A stretch of DNA of 64,000 nt, taken from contig CAYVKG010000002.1 of the NCBI GenBank assembly GCA_964451955.1, positions 1-64,000 on the forward strand, written 5' to 3'. Below the pieces are notes generated by a model. It saw only the letters and a list, made by a program, of their open reading frames with translations, was not told where the DNA came from and did not search any database. The translations under genes were made by a program, and so were the position numbers. Source of the DNA: JAPLNB01 sp964451955 (GTDB taxonomy: Bacteria; Planctomycetota; Phycisphaerae; Tepidisphaerales; Tepidisphaeraceae). Below, piece by piece: positions 8,485 to 17,781 of the stretch (within the stretch, counting starts at the first letter, position 1; each line of letters opens with the position of its first letter).

Positions 8485-11400
8485 ATGAAATCTCCCATGC
8501 CCGCTGCGATCGGGCGGCTCGTTACTGCGCGCGCATTGAAGGACCTGTGCGCCGTTGTGCGTCGTTCGGAGGCGGCGACGGCGTCCGGATTGTGGGGCAG
8601 CAGCGTGGCGGCGGTGACGGCGGCGCTGGAAATCCACCTGGGCCGGCCGATCCTGGTGGTTTGCGGGCACATCGATGAGGCGGATGATCTGGCGGATGAT
8701 CTGGAGTTGTTTCACGGGCGGCGGCCGGAGGTTCTGCCTGCGCTGGAACTGGCGACGACGCTGGGGCAGGTGAGCGAGGAGCAGGCATCTAACCGGCTGA
8801 ATCTTATCTCGCGGCTGGGGAGTGGGGGCGAGCGAGACTTGCTGTCGGGGACGCGTCCGCTGTTGGTCGCGGCGGTGCAGGCGCTGATGCAGTCGGTTCC
8901 ATCGCGGCAGCAGGTGGCGGATCTGGTGCGGACGTTGCGGGTTGGGCAGGAACTGGAACCCGAGAAGCTGATCGTGTGGCTGTCGGAGCACGGGTACAGC
9001 CGGCTGGACCAGGTTGAAGTGCCGGGTGATTTTGCGGTTCGCGGGGGGATCGTGGAGGTGTACCTTCCCGGGGAATACGAGCAGTCCGGGGAACAGGTTG
9101 GCTTGGCGGTGCGGATCGACTTTTTCGGCGATCAGATTGAGTCGATCAAGCAATTCGACCTGGATACGCTGGGATCGAAGTCGCCGCTGGAAGCGGTTCG
9201 GATCATGGATTTGAAGGGGGAATTGCCGGAGACGGGGGATTCGACGCATTTCTTTGCATATTTGCCGCCGGACACCATCGTCGTGCTTTGGGCGCCGCTC
9301 GAGATTGCGGAGCAGGCGAAGAGCTACCTTGATCGGCTGCCGGAAGTGAAGGGAATCTACCCGCTGAGCGCGTTATTGGAGCACGCATCGCAGTTCACTC
9401 GCCTGGAACTGAGCCAGTTCGAGCAGGGGGCGGTTTCGATGACGAGCCTGGTGGGAGGGCGGGACATTCCGAGCATGCGGCTTCCGATCGGGAGCCTGCA
9501 GAAATTCGAGACGGACGCGCCGAAGGCGATTGGGGAACTGGCGGAACTGGCTTCCACGCACGATGTAAGCGTCTTCTGTGACAATCCGGGTGAATACCAG
9601 CGATTCTGCGAGATTGTGGATCAGAACCGGCCAGGCCTTCGGGAGAAGATTGACATTCCGATCGCGTATCTGCATCGCGGCTTTGTGTGGAACGGGGGCG
9701 AGGAGGGGGGGGGCCGGCCGTTGGCGCTGGTGGGGCATCACGAGCTGTTTCACCGGTACGAGCAGCGTCGGCGTGTGAAGAAGGTGATTGCGTCGCGGCC
9801 GGTGGATTCTTTCCTTGATTTGAAGGTGGGGGATTACGTGGTGCACGTGGCGCACGGGATCGCAAAGTTCACCGGGATGCAGACGATCGCGAAAGATGGG
9901 CGATCGGAGGAGTATCTGACGCTTCGTTTTGCGGAGAACGCGTCCCTGCACGTTCCAGCAAGCCGGATCAATCTGATCCAGAAGTACGTGGGCGGCTTTC
10001 ACGGTCATCCGAAGCTTTCGCGTCTGGGTTCGGGCGCGTGGGAGAAGGAGAAAGCGAAGGTATCGGAAGCAGTAATGGACATGGCGGCGGAACTGCTGGA
10101 CATTCAGGCGGCGCGTGCCGCGGAGCCTGGGGTGGCGTATCCTCCGGACACGGAATGGCAGAAGGAATTTGACGCGGAATTTCCTTACGATCCGACGCCG
10201 GACCAGATCAACGGCGATGCGGAGATCAAACAGGACATGCAGAAAGCGCGTCCGATGGACCGATTGCTCTGCGGAGACGTGGGATACGGGAAGACGGAGC
10301 TGGCGATGCGGGCGGCGTTCAAGGCGGTGGAGTCTGGCAAGCAGGTGGCGGTGCTGGTCCCCACGACGGTGTTGGCGGAGCAGCACTACCGTTCGTTCAA
10401 AGAGCGCATGGCAAGCTATCCGTTTGTGATTGAATCGATCAGCCGGTTCAAATCGCCTAGGCAGCAGAAGGAGATCGTGAAGCGACTGGCGGCGGGGCAG
10501 GTGGATATTCTGATCGGGACGCATCGGCTGCTGAGCCAGGATGTGCGTTTCCCCGATCTTGGTCTGGTGGTGGTGGATGAGGAGCAGCGGTTTGGCGTGA
10601 CGCACAAGGAGCGGCTGAAGACGATGCGGAAGACGGTGGACGTGCTGACGATGTCGGCGACCCCGATTCCACGGACGCTGCACATGAGCATGCTGGGCTT
10701 GCGCGACATCACATCGCTGACGACGGCGCCGCAGGACCGGCGTTCGGTGGTGACCGAGGTGGTGGCATTTGACAAGGAGCGAGTGCGCCAGGCGATCCTT
10801 CGTGAGTTGAACCGGGACGGGCAGGTGTATTTCGTGCACAATCGGGTTCAGAGTATCGGGGCCATGGCGGAGCAGATTCAGGGGCTGGTGCCGGACGCGC
10901 GGATCATCATTGGGCACGGGCAGATGAACGAGCACGAGCTGGAGAGGGTGATGCTGGCGTTTGTGCGTCACGAAGCGGACATTCTGGTGTGCACGACGAT
11001 CATCGAATCGGGTCTGGATATTCCGAATGTGAACACGATATTCATCCACCAGGCGGATCGATTTGGATTGTCCGAATTACATCAGTTGAGGGGGCGGGTG
11101 GGTCGGTGGAAGCACCGCGCGTATTGTTATCTGCTGTTGCCGCCGGATCGTCCGGTGACGCCGGTTGCGGCGAAGCGGCTGAAGGCGATCGAGGAGTACT
11201 CGCACCTTGGGGCGGGCTTCAAGATTGCCATGCGGGATCTGGAGATTCGGGGGGCGGGGAACATACTGGGACCGGAGCAATCGGGGCACATTGCGGCGGT
11301 GGGGTATGAGATGTACTGCCAGCTCCTGGAGGAGGCGACGCGGCAGCTTAGGAACGAGCCGAAAGCGGTGTGCCCGGAGGCGCACGTGGAGATCGGGCTG

Positions 11401-12024
11401 ACCGCGTTTATTCCCAAGCAATATATTCCGGGGGACCGGCAGCGGATGGACGCCTATCGTCGGCTGTCGCGGTGCGCGGATCTTCAGACGGTGGCGGAGT
11501 TGTCGCAGGATTTAAGGGACGCGTACGGGGAGTTTCCCCGGCAGGTGACGATCCTGATCGCCTTGACGGAACTGCGGCTGCTGGCGGGTCACTTTGGGAT
11601 CGAGTCGATCATCAAACAGGAGCCGGATGTTGTGCTGAAGATGCGAGAAGCGCAGGGTGTCCAGCGTGCTCTGATGGGTGCGCCCGGATCGCTGCGGGTG
11701 GTGGATGACCGGACTGTGTATTTCCGCCCGCCGGCGGGGTATCTCGATGCCGAGGTGCTCCTGGTGACGTTGCGGAACCTCATGTACGCGGCGTATCAGC
11801 GGGAAGAAAGTGGGGAGGCGGTGGCGAAGGAGACGGCATCGCCGAAGGCTCAAGCTCCGGCGCAACCGCGACCGGCCAAGCTGCCATCGACGGCGGAGGC
11901 AAAGGCGCGGAAGTCGGTGATACCGGAACTGGAGAAGTTGACGTCGTTGCGCGACGCGGGGGTGCTTACGGAAGAGGAGTTCCAAGCCGCGAGCAAGCGT
12001 TTGTCGGCCTGTGGGAAGAAATAG
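8485..12024 (+). CDS. mfd: transcription-repair coupling factor Mfd with extra C-terminal motif
   Basis: Mfd removes RNA polymerase stalled at DNA damage and recruits UvrA. The order is normal: UvrB-like N-terminal part (residues about 1-400), RNA polymerase-interaction domain (VGDYVVHVAHGIAKFTG, near 450), then the RecG-like translocase with Walker A GDVGYGKTE, box DEEQRFGV, TMSATPIPRTLH, and the TRG region (GRVGRWKHRAY). The UvrA-mimic C-terminal domain follows. The protein is 1,179 residues. After an Ala/Pro-rich linker the last 35 residues form a short helical motif (LEKLTSLRDAGVLTEEEF) like SHOCT, which I do not know from Mfd. A GATAAT box at 8473-8478 lies six bases before the ATG, suggesting a leaderless mRNA. 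Confidence 0.97.
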   Translation: MKSPMPAAIGRLVTARALKDLCAVVRRSEAATASGLWGSSVAAVTAALEIHLGRPILVVCGHIDEADDLADDLELFHGRRPEVLPALELATTLGQVSEEQASNRLNLISRLGSGGERDLLSGTRPLLVAAVQALMQSVPSRQQVADLVRTLRVGQELEPEKLIVWLSEHGYSRLDQVEVPGDFAVRGGIVEVYLPGEYEQSGEQVGLAVRIDFFGDQIESIKQFDLDTLGSKSPLEAVRIMDLKGELPETGDSTHFFAYLPPDTIVVLWAPLEIAEQAKSYLDRLPEVKGIYPLSALLEHASQFTRLELSQFEQGAVSMTSLVGGRDIPSMRLPIGSLQKFETDAPKAIGELAELASTHDVSVFCDNPGEYQRFCEIVDQNRPGLREKIDIPIAYLHRGFVWNGGEEGGGRPLALVGHHELFHRYEQRRRVKKVIASRPVDSFLDLKVGDYVVHVAHGIAKFTGMQTIAKDGRSEEYLTLRFAENASLHVPASRINLIQKYVGGFHGHPKLSRLGSGAWEKEKAKVSEAVMDMAAELLDIQAARAAEPGVAYPPDTEWQKEFDAEFPYDPTPDQINGDAEIKQDMQKARPMDRLLCGDVGYGKTELAMRAAFKAVESGKQVAVLVPTTVLAEQHYRSFKERMASYPFVIESISRFKSPRQQKEIVKRLAAGQVDILIGTHRLLSQDVRFPDLGLVVVDEEQRFGVTHKERLKTMRKTVDVLTMSATPIPRTLHMSMLGLRDITSLTTAPQDRRSVVTEVVAFDKERVRQAILRELNRDGQVYFVHNRVQSIGAMAEQIQGLVPDARIIIGHGQMNEHELERVMLAFVRHEADILVCTTIIESGLDIPNVNTIFIHQADRFGLSELHQLRGRVGRWKHRAYCYLLLPPDRPVTPVAAKRLKAIEEYSHLGAGFKIAMRDLEIRGAGNILGPEQSGHIAAVGYEMYCQLLEEATRQLRNEPKAVCPEAHVEIGLTAFIPKQYIPGDRQRMDAYRRLSRCADLQTVAELSQDLRDAYGEFPRQVTILIALTELRLLAGHFGIESIIKQEPDVVLKMREAQGVQRALMGAPGSLRVVDDRTVYFRPPAGYLDAEVLLVTLRNLMYAAYQREESGEAVAKETASPKAQAPAQPRPAKLPSTAEAKARKSVIPELEKLTSLRDAGVLTEEEFQAASKRLSACGKK

Positions 12025-12173
12025 GGGCGGGGGCGTCTGACCGATTATGGGACGGTCTTGTGTGAGCAATTCTGCAGCTGGGGGGACTTAGGTTAAGCCA
12101 TTTGTCGCAGCAGCCGATGCCCAATGAGCGGCCGGTGCGTCTATGCCGCGTGGTGAGAGATGCCGAGGTGACC

Positions 12174-13043
12174 ATGACAACTGCTTGCACGCAGGGAACT
12201 CCCGGTAGCGTTGACAAACTGCTTCGATGTCTGGACACGATTGTCACGCTGCCCGAACTGACCGTTCGCATTAACGCGGTAATTAACGATCCGAACAGCA
12301 GTGCGAGCGATCTGCATCGGATTGTCTCGCACGATCCGGCGTTGGTGTCGCGGCTACTGAGGCTTGTGAACAGCGCGTTGTACGGGCGGCAAACGAACAT
12401 CGACTCCGTGCAGCGGGCGATTGTCTTCCTTGGATTCGAGGGCGTGTATCACCTGGCGATAGCGGCGACGATGGGGCCCTTGTTCAGGGGCGGAAAGATC
12501 TGCGAGGCGTTCTCAGCGAAGGATTTGTGGACGCACTGCATTGCGGTGGCAGCGGTTTCGCGCGAGTTGGCGGCGAACATCGGGACGGTGTCGCCGGAGG
12601 AAGCGTTCCTGGTGGGTCTTCTGCACGACGTTGGGTTGCTGGTGGCGTTGCGAGCATGCCGGGGGCAGTTTCGGCAGGCCTGCGAGCAGGCGTTGGCGGG
12701 GCCACAGCCGTTCAACGAGTTGGAGGTTCCAATCGTGGGCGCGGGCCACTCGGAACTGGGTTCGGCGCTGGCAAAGCTGTGGAAATTCCCGGCAGGCGTC
12801 CGCGAGGTGGCGCACTATCACCACAATCCGCTTGCCGCGCCGGAGTCGCTGAGGGCGCTGGCGACCATTGTGCATGTTGCCGACGCGCTTTGTTGCCACG
12901 AGCGAATCGGTTTTTACCTGACGGCGGAGAAGCACGTGCTGGATCCGGCGGTTTACGAGGGGCTGATCTCGTCGGCGCTGATGGAAACGGCCCGGGAAAT
13001 GCTGGCCGACTGGGTTGAGCCGGCGGTCCAGTTGTTCTCGTGA
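12174..13043 (+). CDS. HDOD domain protein
   Basis: This is a 289-residue protein made almost wholly of an HDOD domain, a non-catalytic relative of HD hydrolases used in signalling, motility and cell-cycle control. The typical blocks are LPELTVRINAVINDPNSSASD, VSRLLRLVNSALYG, AIVFLGFEGVYHLA and FLVGLLHDVGLLV, and near the end VREVAHYHHNP. The ATG at 12174 is preceded by GAGGTG at good spacing; a TTG 72 bases upstream is also in frame. It is convergent with sodB, with 12 bases between the stops. Confidence 0.88.
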   Translation: MTTACTQGTPGSVDKLLRCLDTIVTLPELTVRINAVINDPNSSASDLHRIVSHDPALVSRLLRLVNSALYGRQTNIDSVQRAIVFLGFEGVYHLAIAATMGPLFRGGKICEAFSAKDLWTHCIAVAAVSRELAANIGTVSPEEAFLVGLLHDVGLLVALRACRGQFRQACEQALAGPQPFNELEVPIVGAGHSELGSALAKLWKFPAGVREVAHYHHNPLAAPESLRALATIVHVADALCCHERIGFYLTAEKHVLDPAVYEGLISSALMETAREMLADWVEPAVQLFS

Positions 13044-13055
13044 GCGAACGACGCG

Positions 13056-13637
13056 CTATCCAAGCAGCGTCCGGCCGACGGTATCCCAGTTGACGAGTTT
13101 CCAGAACGCTTCAACGTACTTCGCCCTGGCATTGCGATAGTCGACGTAATAGGCGTGTTCCCAGACGTCGCAGGTTAACAGGGGGGTATCGCCGGCGGTG
13201 ATTGGATTGCCGGCGTTGCTGGTCTGGACGATAGCCAGGTCGCCGCCGGTTTTCTTGACGAGCCACGCCCATCCCGACCCGAACAACGTGACGGCTGCCT
13301 GGGTGAACTGCTGCTGGAAAGCGGGGAAGGACCCGAAGGCCTTGGCGATCGCAGCGGCGAGTTGGCCGGCGGGTTCGCCGCCGCCTTTTGGCGACAGACC
13401 ATTCCAATAGAACGTGTGGTTCCAGACTTGGGCGGCGTTGTTGAAGATGGGCCCCTGGGCCTTGCGGACAATCTGATCGAGGGTGGCATTCGCGAACTCG
13501 GTTCCCACGATCAGCTTGTTCAGATTATCGACGTAGGTCTGATGGTGTTTGCCGTAATGAAATTCGATCGTTTCGGCTGAGATGACGGGCGCAAGGGCGT
13601 CCTTGGGATACGGTAACGGCGGGAGCGAGTGAGTCAT
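13056..13637 (-). CDS. sodB: superoxide dismutase, Fe/Mn type
   Basis: This cytosolic enzyme converts superoxide to peroxide and oxygen. It is 193 residues long with the four metal ligands in place: His27 (HYGKHHQTY), His in WNHTFYWN, and Asp and His in DVWEHAYYVDY. GSGWAWLV and the following NAGNPI block suit the Fe-using branch, but sequence alone does not fix the metal. The start at 13637 has an excellent site (GGAAGGAGG), so the longer upstream frame is not used. A TATAGT element lies in the 5' region. Confidence 0.93.
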   Translation of the reverse strand: MTHSLPPLPYPKDALAPVISAETIEFHYGKHHQTYVDNLNKLIVGTEFANATLDQIVRKAQGPIFNNAAQVWNHTFYWNGLSPKGGGEPAGQLAAAIAKAFGSFPAFQQQFTQAAVTLFGSGWAWLVKKTGGDLAIVQTSNAGNPITAGDTPLLTCDVWEHAYYVDYRNARAKYVEAFWKLVNWDTVGRTLLG

Positions 13638-13754
13638 GATGCCTCCTTCCGGCATATGCGGAGCACACAGTGAACACGACGACACGATTCCGGCGGCTAC
13701 TATAGCGGATCAGAGAATTGTTGCGAGCGGACAAACAGCGGTTTGTTCGGGCGG

Positions 13755-14681
13755 CTATTTCGCGACAACCTCGATCGTCTGTTCGTTGGACACGACGAGT
13801 CCGTGCCATGCCGGGGTGTGGGTTACGGACAATTCGGGGGAGTCGATCTCGATTCGGAGCCTGTACGTGCCGGGGGCGAGCATGAGGGAAGTGGGGACAG
13901 CCGTTCCCCAGGCGGCATTGCGAGGAACGGTGATCGGCTGAGCGTCGAGGGTGGTGGCCTGGAGGACGATCAATTCGCGCCGGATGTCGATCTTCAGGGT
14001 GGCCCAGTCAATGGGGCGCGCGACGAGTGGGTTATGATCGAGGTTTTGTAGAAACGCGTTCAGCAGAAGCGGGTCGCCGACGCGATAGCGGAATATGGAT
14101 GAGGACAGTCGCAATCGGACACCATTGCTGGGTGGTCCCCACGGGGCTGCGGCCACGTGCAGCGTGACGGGCGGTGCGATCAGAGTCAGGCCGTCGGCAG
14201 TAGTGAAAGAGGCGAAGACGGGATGCTCGCCCGGCCCCGGAGGGATCACCAGACGTTCGTCGATGACCAGTTGCTCCCCGGCAGACAGCCGAAGCAGGCG
14301 GGTTTCGGGAGCAGGTGCGCTGACGGAGACGGGGATTGTAGAAGCGGTCACGTTGCCGACAAACCAGCGGAGGTTCTCGGGTCCGAAAGGTGGTGACCCG
14401 GTGGCACGCAGGACGACGTCTTTGTCGGTGGCGTTCTGAACAACCATGGTCACGCTGAGGCTGCCGGTCTCGATAGTCTGGTTGCCTTGCAGGCGAATGT
14501 GGCATTGGAGGCCGGCGGCTGGCTGGCTCCAGGGTCCGGTGACGGTCAACTGGGCGACGGCGGCGGCCTGGCCCGCGGGGTCGGGCTGGTGGATCGGTTC
14601 ATTCTTACAGCCTGCGAGCGGAAATGCCGAGAAAACAAACCAGAGGCACGCTGTTGTGTGAAGTCGGCACATGGGCATCAT
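13755..14681 (-). CDS. hypothetical lipoprotein with beta-rich domains
   Basis: This is a 308-residue exported protein. The signal peptide ends in the strong lipobox PLAGCKNE. The mature part has repeated beta-strand patterns such as IETGSLSVTMVVQNATDKDVVL and LRIEIDSPELSVT, which suggest two immunoglobulin-like sandwiches. No enzyme motif is seen. I took ATG 14681; a GTG at 14708 and an ATG at 14672 are alternatives, and none has a clear ribosome site. It diverges from the phosphoesterase gene. The family is not recognised. Confidence 0.65.
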   Translation of the reverse strand: MMPMCRLHTTACLWFVFSAFPLAGCKNEPIHQPDPAGQAAAVAQLTVTGPWSQPAAGLQCHIRLQGNQTIETGSLSVTMVVQNATDKDVVLRATGSPPFGPENLRWFVGNVTASTIPVSVSAPAPETRLLRLSAGEQLVIDERLVIPPGPGEHPVFASFTTADGLTLIAPPVTLHVAAAPWGPPSNGVRLRLSSSIFRYRVGDPLLLNAFLQNLDHNPLVARPIDWATLKIDIRRELIVLQATTLDAQPITVPRNAAWGTAVPTSLMLAPGTYRLRIEIDSPELSVTHTPAWHGLVVSNEQTIEVVAK

Positions 14682-14832
14682 AATATGGGCAAAGTGTTCA
14701 ACCTTCACTATGTTGCACGGGAGTGCATTGGGTTATTGTTGCGCCAATGCACTGGCCGCAAGGTGGCGGTGAGAGATTGGCGCGCTGACAGCGGGTCGGC
14801 GGCCTATACTGTCTGGAGTTGGAACCTGCGAA

Positions 14833-15834
14833 ATGATAGTTGCCCGGAATGAACCTGGTCCGTGGGATGGGAACGAGCCGATGCAGACGGTGGCGTATCC
14901 TCGGCCTCTTCCGCCTGAGGAGCCATTTCTATTTGTGCCGCCGAAGCACCGCTATTTGCGGATCTGGTCGCACATACGCAGCGCGCTGAACATGATTGGG
15001 TGCGTGGGTGTTGTGGCGATGACGGGGGGTTATGCGTGGGCGTTCACGCCGTTTCGTGTGGAGTTTCCGGAAGTGCCGATGGCGTTGCCCGACTTGCCCG
15101 CGTCTTTTGAGGGTTTTCGCATCGTGCAGATCACGGACCTGCACACGGGTCGAACGGCGCCGGTGCCATTTCTGCGCCGGGTGGTGCAGCGCGTGAATCA
15201 GATGAACTGCGATCTGGTGGTTGTAACGGGGGACCTTGTGAGCAGCCGGCTGAAAGGGGTGAAAGTGGCGTGCGAGGTTCTCGGGGAGTTGAAGAAACCG
15301 ACGATCGTGACATTCGGGAATCACGATTACGCGCACCGCAAGCACGCTTGGGAGGGGGTGGAGATAGCCGAGGCGTTGCAGGCGAACCTGGAGTACCGCG
15401 GGATCACCGTTCTGCGCAATCGTGCCGTGCCCATCGAGCGTGGGGACGGGCGCATCTGGATCGTGGGGATGGAGGATCTTTGGTCGGCTCGCTTTTCGCC
15501 GGCTGAGGCGTTTGGGGGGATCACGTCAGAAGGCCCGATTATTGCGCTGTCTCACAACCCCGATACGGCCGAGGCGATGGCGCATTTCGGAGCGAACTGG
15601 GTTCTGGCCGGACACTCGCATGGGGGGCAGATCCGTCTCCCGCTGCTGGGGTCGATTACGATGCCGATGAAGAACAAGCGACTCAGTCGGGGTCATTTTC
15701 GGGTGGGGCAGTCGCATTTGTATGTTTCGAGCGGTCTGGGATTCCGGTTGCGTGTTCGGTTTCGTTGTCCGCCGGAGGTTCCGTGTTTTGTGCTGCGAGG
15801 GGAAGCCGACGGTGATGTTGGTTGCCAGCGGTGA
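14833..15834 (+). CDS. membrane-anchored metallophosphoesterase
   Basis: This is a calcineurin-like phosphoesterase of 333 residues. One hydrophobic segment (about 52-70) precedes the catalytic domain, so the enzyme probably faces the periplasm. Metal-binding motifs are ITDLHTG, VVTGDLV, FGNHDY, LSHNPD and GHSHGGQ. This is the YaeI/LpxG-like group, some of which cleave UDP-diacylglucosamine in lipid A synthesis; that role is inferred only. The start has TGGAG upstream and a TATACT box at 14805-14810. Confidence 0.85.
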   Translation: MIVARNEPGPWDGNEPMQTVAYPRPLPPEEPFLFVPPKHRYLRIWSHIRSALNMIGCVGVVAMTGGYAWAFTPFRVEFPEVPMALPDLPASFEGFRIVQITDLHTGRTAPVPFLRRVVQRVNQMNCDLVVVTGDLVSSRLKGVKVACEVLGELKKPTIVTFGNHDYAHRKHAWEGVEIAEALQANLEYRGITVLRNRAVPIERGDGRIWIVGMEDLWSARFSPAEAFGGITSEGPIIALSHNPDTAEAMAHFGANWVLAGHSHGGQIRLPLLGSITMPMKNKRLSRGHFRVGQSHLYVSSGLGFRLRVRFRCPPEVPCFVLRGEADGDVGCQR

Positions 15835-15907
15835 GTGCCGTTGAGAAGCGGGTGGTGTCTGGTTTTTCCGCTTTCGCGGGAGGCGGCAACTGTTTAGGAT
15901 CGTGAGG

Positions 15908-17212
15908 ATGAAATCGGTGGGTCTTTCGTCCAATGCGCGGATTCCCGAGCTGATGGATCTGGTGAAATCGCTGAGCACGTGCATGGAGCCGCTGGAATTG
16001 CTGGATCGTTTTGTGGCCACGATGCGTCGGGCGTATGAGTCGCGGTGCTTTATGCAGTTGTCCACGCGCGGGCTGGGGGTCGGGCAGTACCGTGTCCATC
16101 GATTGCATTTTCCGGATGGTCGGGAGTTGTCGGGGCCGGGTCTTTCGTGGAATTCTGGGAACAGCCCCGTTTACCGGACGGGCGTCCTGAGCCGGTTTGT
16201 GGCCGCGGGCGAGCCCGGCGCGTACAACGACCTGGACTTGCGTGAGGACCCGGTTCTTGGCAGCCATCTCGCGTTGTATCACTCGGCGGCGGCCGTGCCG
16301 ATCATTGACAACGCGATTGGGGTGAACTGGGCGGTGGTGTTTGACGTCCGTCCGGACGGGTTTGGGGAGGAGGATCTGGAAGAGCTGATCTTGCGAGCGA
16401 ATCTGGTAGGCGCCATGGTGAATAACCTGGACACGGCGCGGAAGCTGATCGGCGCCAATTTGCAGATCCAGGAGGAGATAGAGCAGATTGCGAGGATTCA
16501 GCAGGCACTGCTGCCGGATCGCATTCCGGAGATCCCGGGGCTTCGGATAGAAGCGAGCTACAAGACGTTCGATCGTGCCGGGGGCGATCTGTATGACATT
16601 GCCCGACTCGGCAGCGACGCCGGCGGTCCTGATCGCCGCTGGGCATTTCTGATTGGGGACGTGTCGGGGCACGGCCCGGCGGCGGCGGTGGTGATGGCGA
16701 TGGTGCATGCGATCATGCACGCCTATCCGAGTCGGCCGTCGGGGCCCGGGGAAGTGCTTCGCCACGCCAATCAGCATCTCTGCGCCAAGCGCATTGAGAA
16801 CTGCTTTGTCACCGCTTTCCTGGCATTCTACGATCCCGTGACGCGGGAGCTGACATACGCGCGCGCCGGGCATGATCCGCCGATTGTGAAGCGGTTCCCG
16901 CATTGTGGTCCGCCGACGCGCCTGGATGCGGTGGGGGAGGCGCCGCTGGGTGTGTTGCCGGACATTGACTACGCCGAAGCGAAGCTCCTTTTACAGCCGG
17001 GGCAGACGCTGATCTTGTACACGGACGGCATAACGGAAGCCGGTCGCGGCGCCGGGGGCATGCTCGGGATAGACGGAATTGAGGAATCGCTGATTCACTG
17101 CAGTGGCGCGGCCGACTGCGCCATTGAGCACATCACCAGGGCAATCCTGGCGCGACAGGGCGAGCAGCGCCCGGCCGACGATCAGACGATTGTGGCGATT
17201 CAGGTGGTATGA
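15908..17212 (+). CDS. GAF-PP2C (SpoIIE-type) protein phosphatase
   Basis: This is a 434-residue signalling phosphatase. Residues about 10-185 look like a GAF sensory domain (SRCFMQLSTRG, AAAVPIIDNAIGVNWAVVF). A coiled-coil linker (LQIQEEIEQIARIQQALLP) leads into a SpoIIE/RsbU-type PP2C domain with metal Asp residues in GGDLYD, GDVSGHGPAAA and LYTDGITEA. Such enzymes dephosphorylate anti-anti-sigma proteins in partner-switching systems. No partner gene is nearby. ATG 15908 is preferred; GTG 15902 is in frame. A TAGGAT box ends seven bases before the ATG. Confidence 0.88.
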   Translation: MKSVGLSSNARIPELMDLVKSLSTCMEPLELLDRFVATMRRAYESRCFMQLSTRGLGVGQYRVHRLHFPDGRELSGPGLSWNSGNSPVYRTGVLSRFVAAGEPGAYNDLDLREDPVLGSHLALYHSAAAVPIIDNAIGVNWAVVFDVRPDGFGEEDLEELILRANLVGAMVNNLDTARKLIGANLQIQEEIEQIARIQQALLPDRIPEIPGLRIEASYKTFDRAGGDLYDIARLGSDAGGPDRRWAFLIGDVSGHGPAAAVVMAMVHAIMHAYPSRPSGPGEVLRHANQHLCAKRIENCFVTAFLAFYDPVTRELTYARAGHDPPIVKRFPHCGPPTRLDAVGEAPLGVLPDIDYAEAKLLLQPGQTLILYTDGITEAGRGAGGMLGIDGIEESLIHCSGAADCAIEHITRAILARQGEQRPADDQTIVAIQVV

Positions 17213-17298
17213 AAGCTAGCCGGTGGAATTTGCGGCGGGCGAATTCCCCGGGTGTGCCGGATTGCTATAATTCCGGTCTTTCAGAAGGAGCATCAAGC

Positions 17299-17781
17299 AT
17301 GGCCAAGCAGTACACCGCCGCCCCGAAGATGATGATCGACACCAGCAAGAGCTTCACAGCCACCTTTGAGACTTCCGCGGGCAAGATCGTGTGCGAACTG
17401 TTTGCGAAGGACGCCCCGAATACCGTGAACAACTTCGTGTTTCTTGCGCGGGAAGGGTTCTACAACGGCACGACGTTTCATCGGGTAATCGAGGACTTCA
17501 TGATTCAGGGTGGTGATCCGACGGGGACGGGCCGCGGCGGACCAGGCTACCGGTTCAACGATGAGTTGCGGAACAATCCGCGCAAGCACCAGCGAGGCTC
17601 GTTGTCGATGGCCAATGCCGGACCGAACACGAACGGTTCCCAGTTTTTCATAACGCACGTGGTCACGGACTGGCTGGACGGAAAGCACACGGTATTCGGG
17701 CAGGTAACGGCCGGGCAGGAGGTTGTGGACGCGATCAAAGCCGGGGATGCGCTGAAGTCGGTGACCATCCAGGAGGCTTAG
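17299..17781 (+). CDS. cyclophilin-type peptidyl-prolyl isomerase
   Basis: This 160-residue cytoplasmic foldase interconverts cis and trans prolyl bonds. The cyclophilin signature is complete: FHRVIEDFMIQGGDPTGTG with the catalytic Arg, then GSLSMANAGPNTNGSQFFI. The true start is the internal ATG (MAKQYTAAP), with AAGGAG 8 bases upstream; a TATAAT box lies at 17266-17271. Its stop codon overlaps that of the convergent S41 protease gene by four bases. Confidence 0.95.
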   Translation: MAKQYTAAPKMMIDTSKSFTATFETSAGKIVCELFAKDAPNTVNNFVFLAREGFYNGTTFHRVIEDFMIQGGDPTGTGRGGPGYRFNDELRNNPRKHQRGSLSMANAGPNTNGSQFFITHVVTDWLDGKHTVFGQVTAGQEVVDAIKAGDALKSVTIQEA

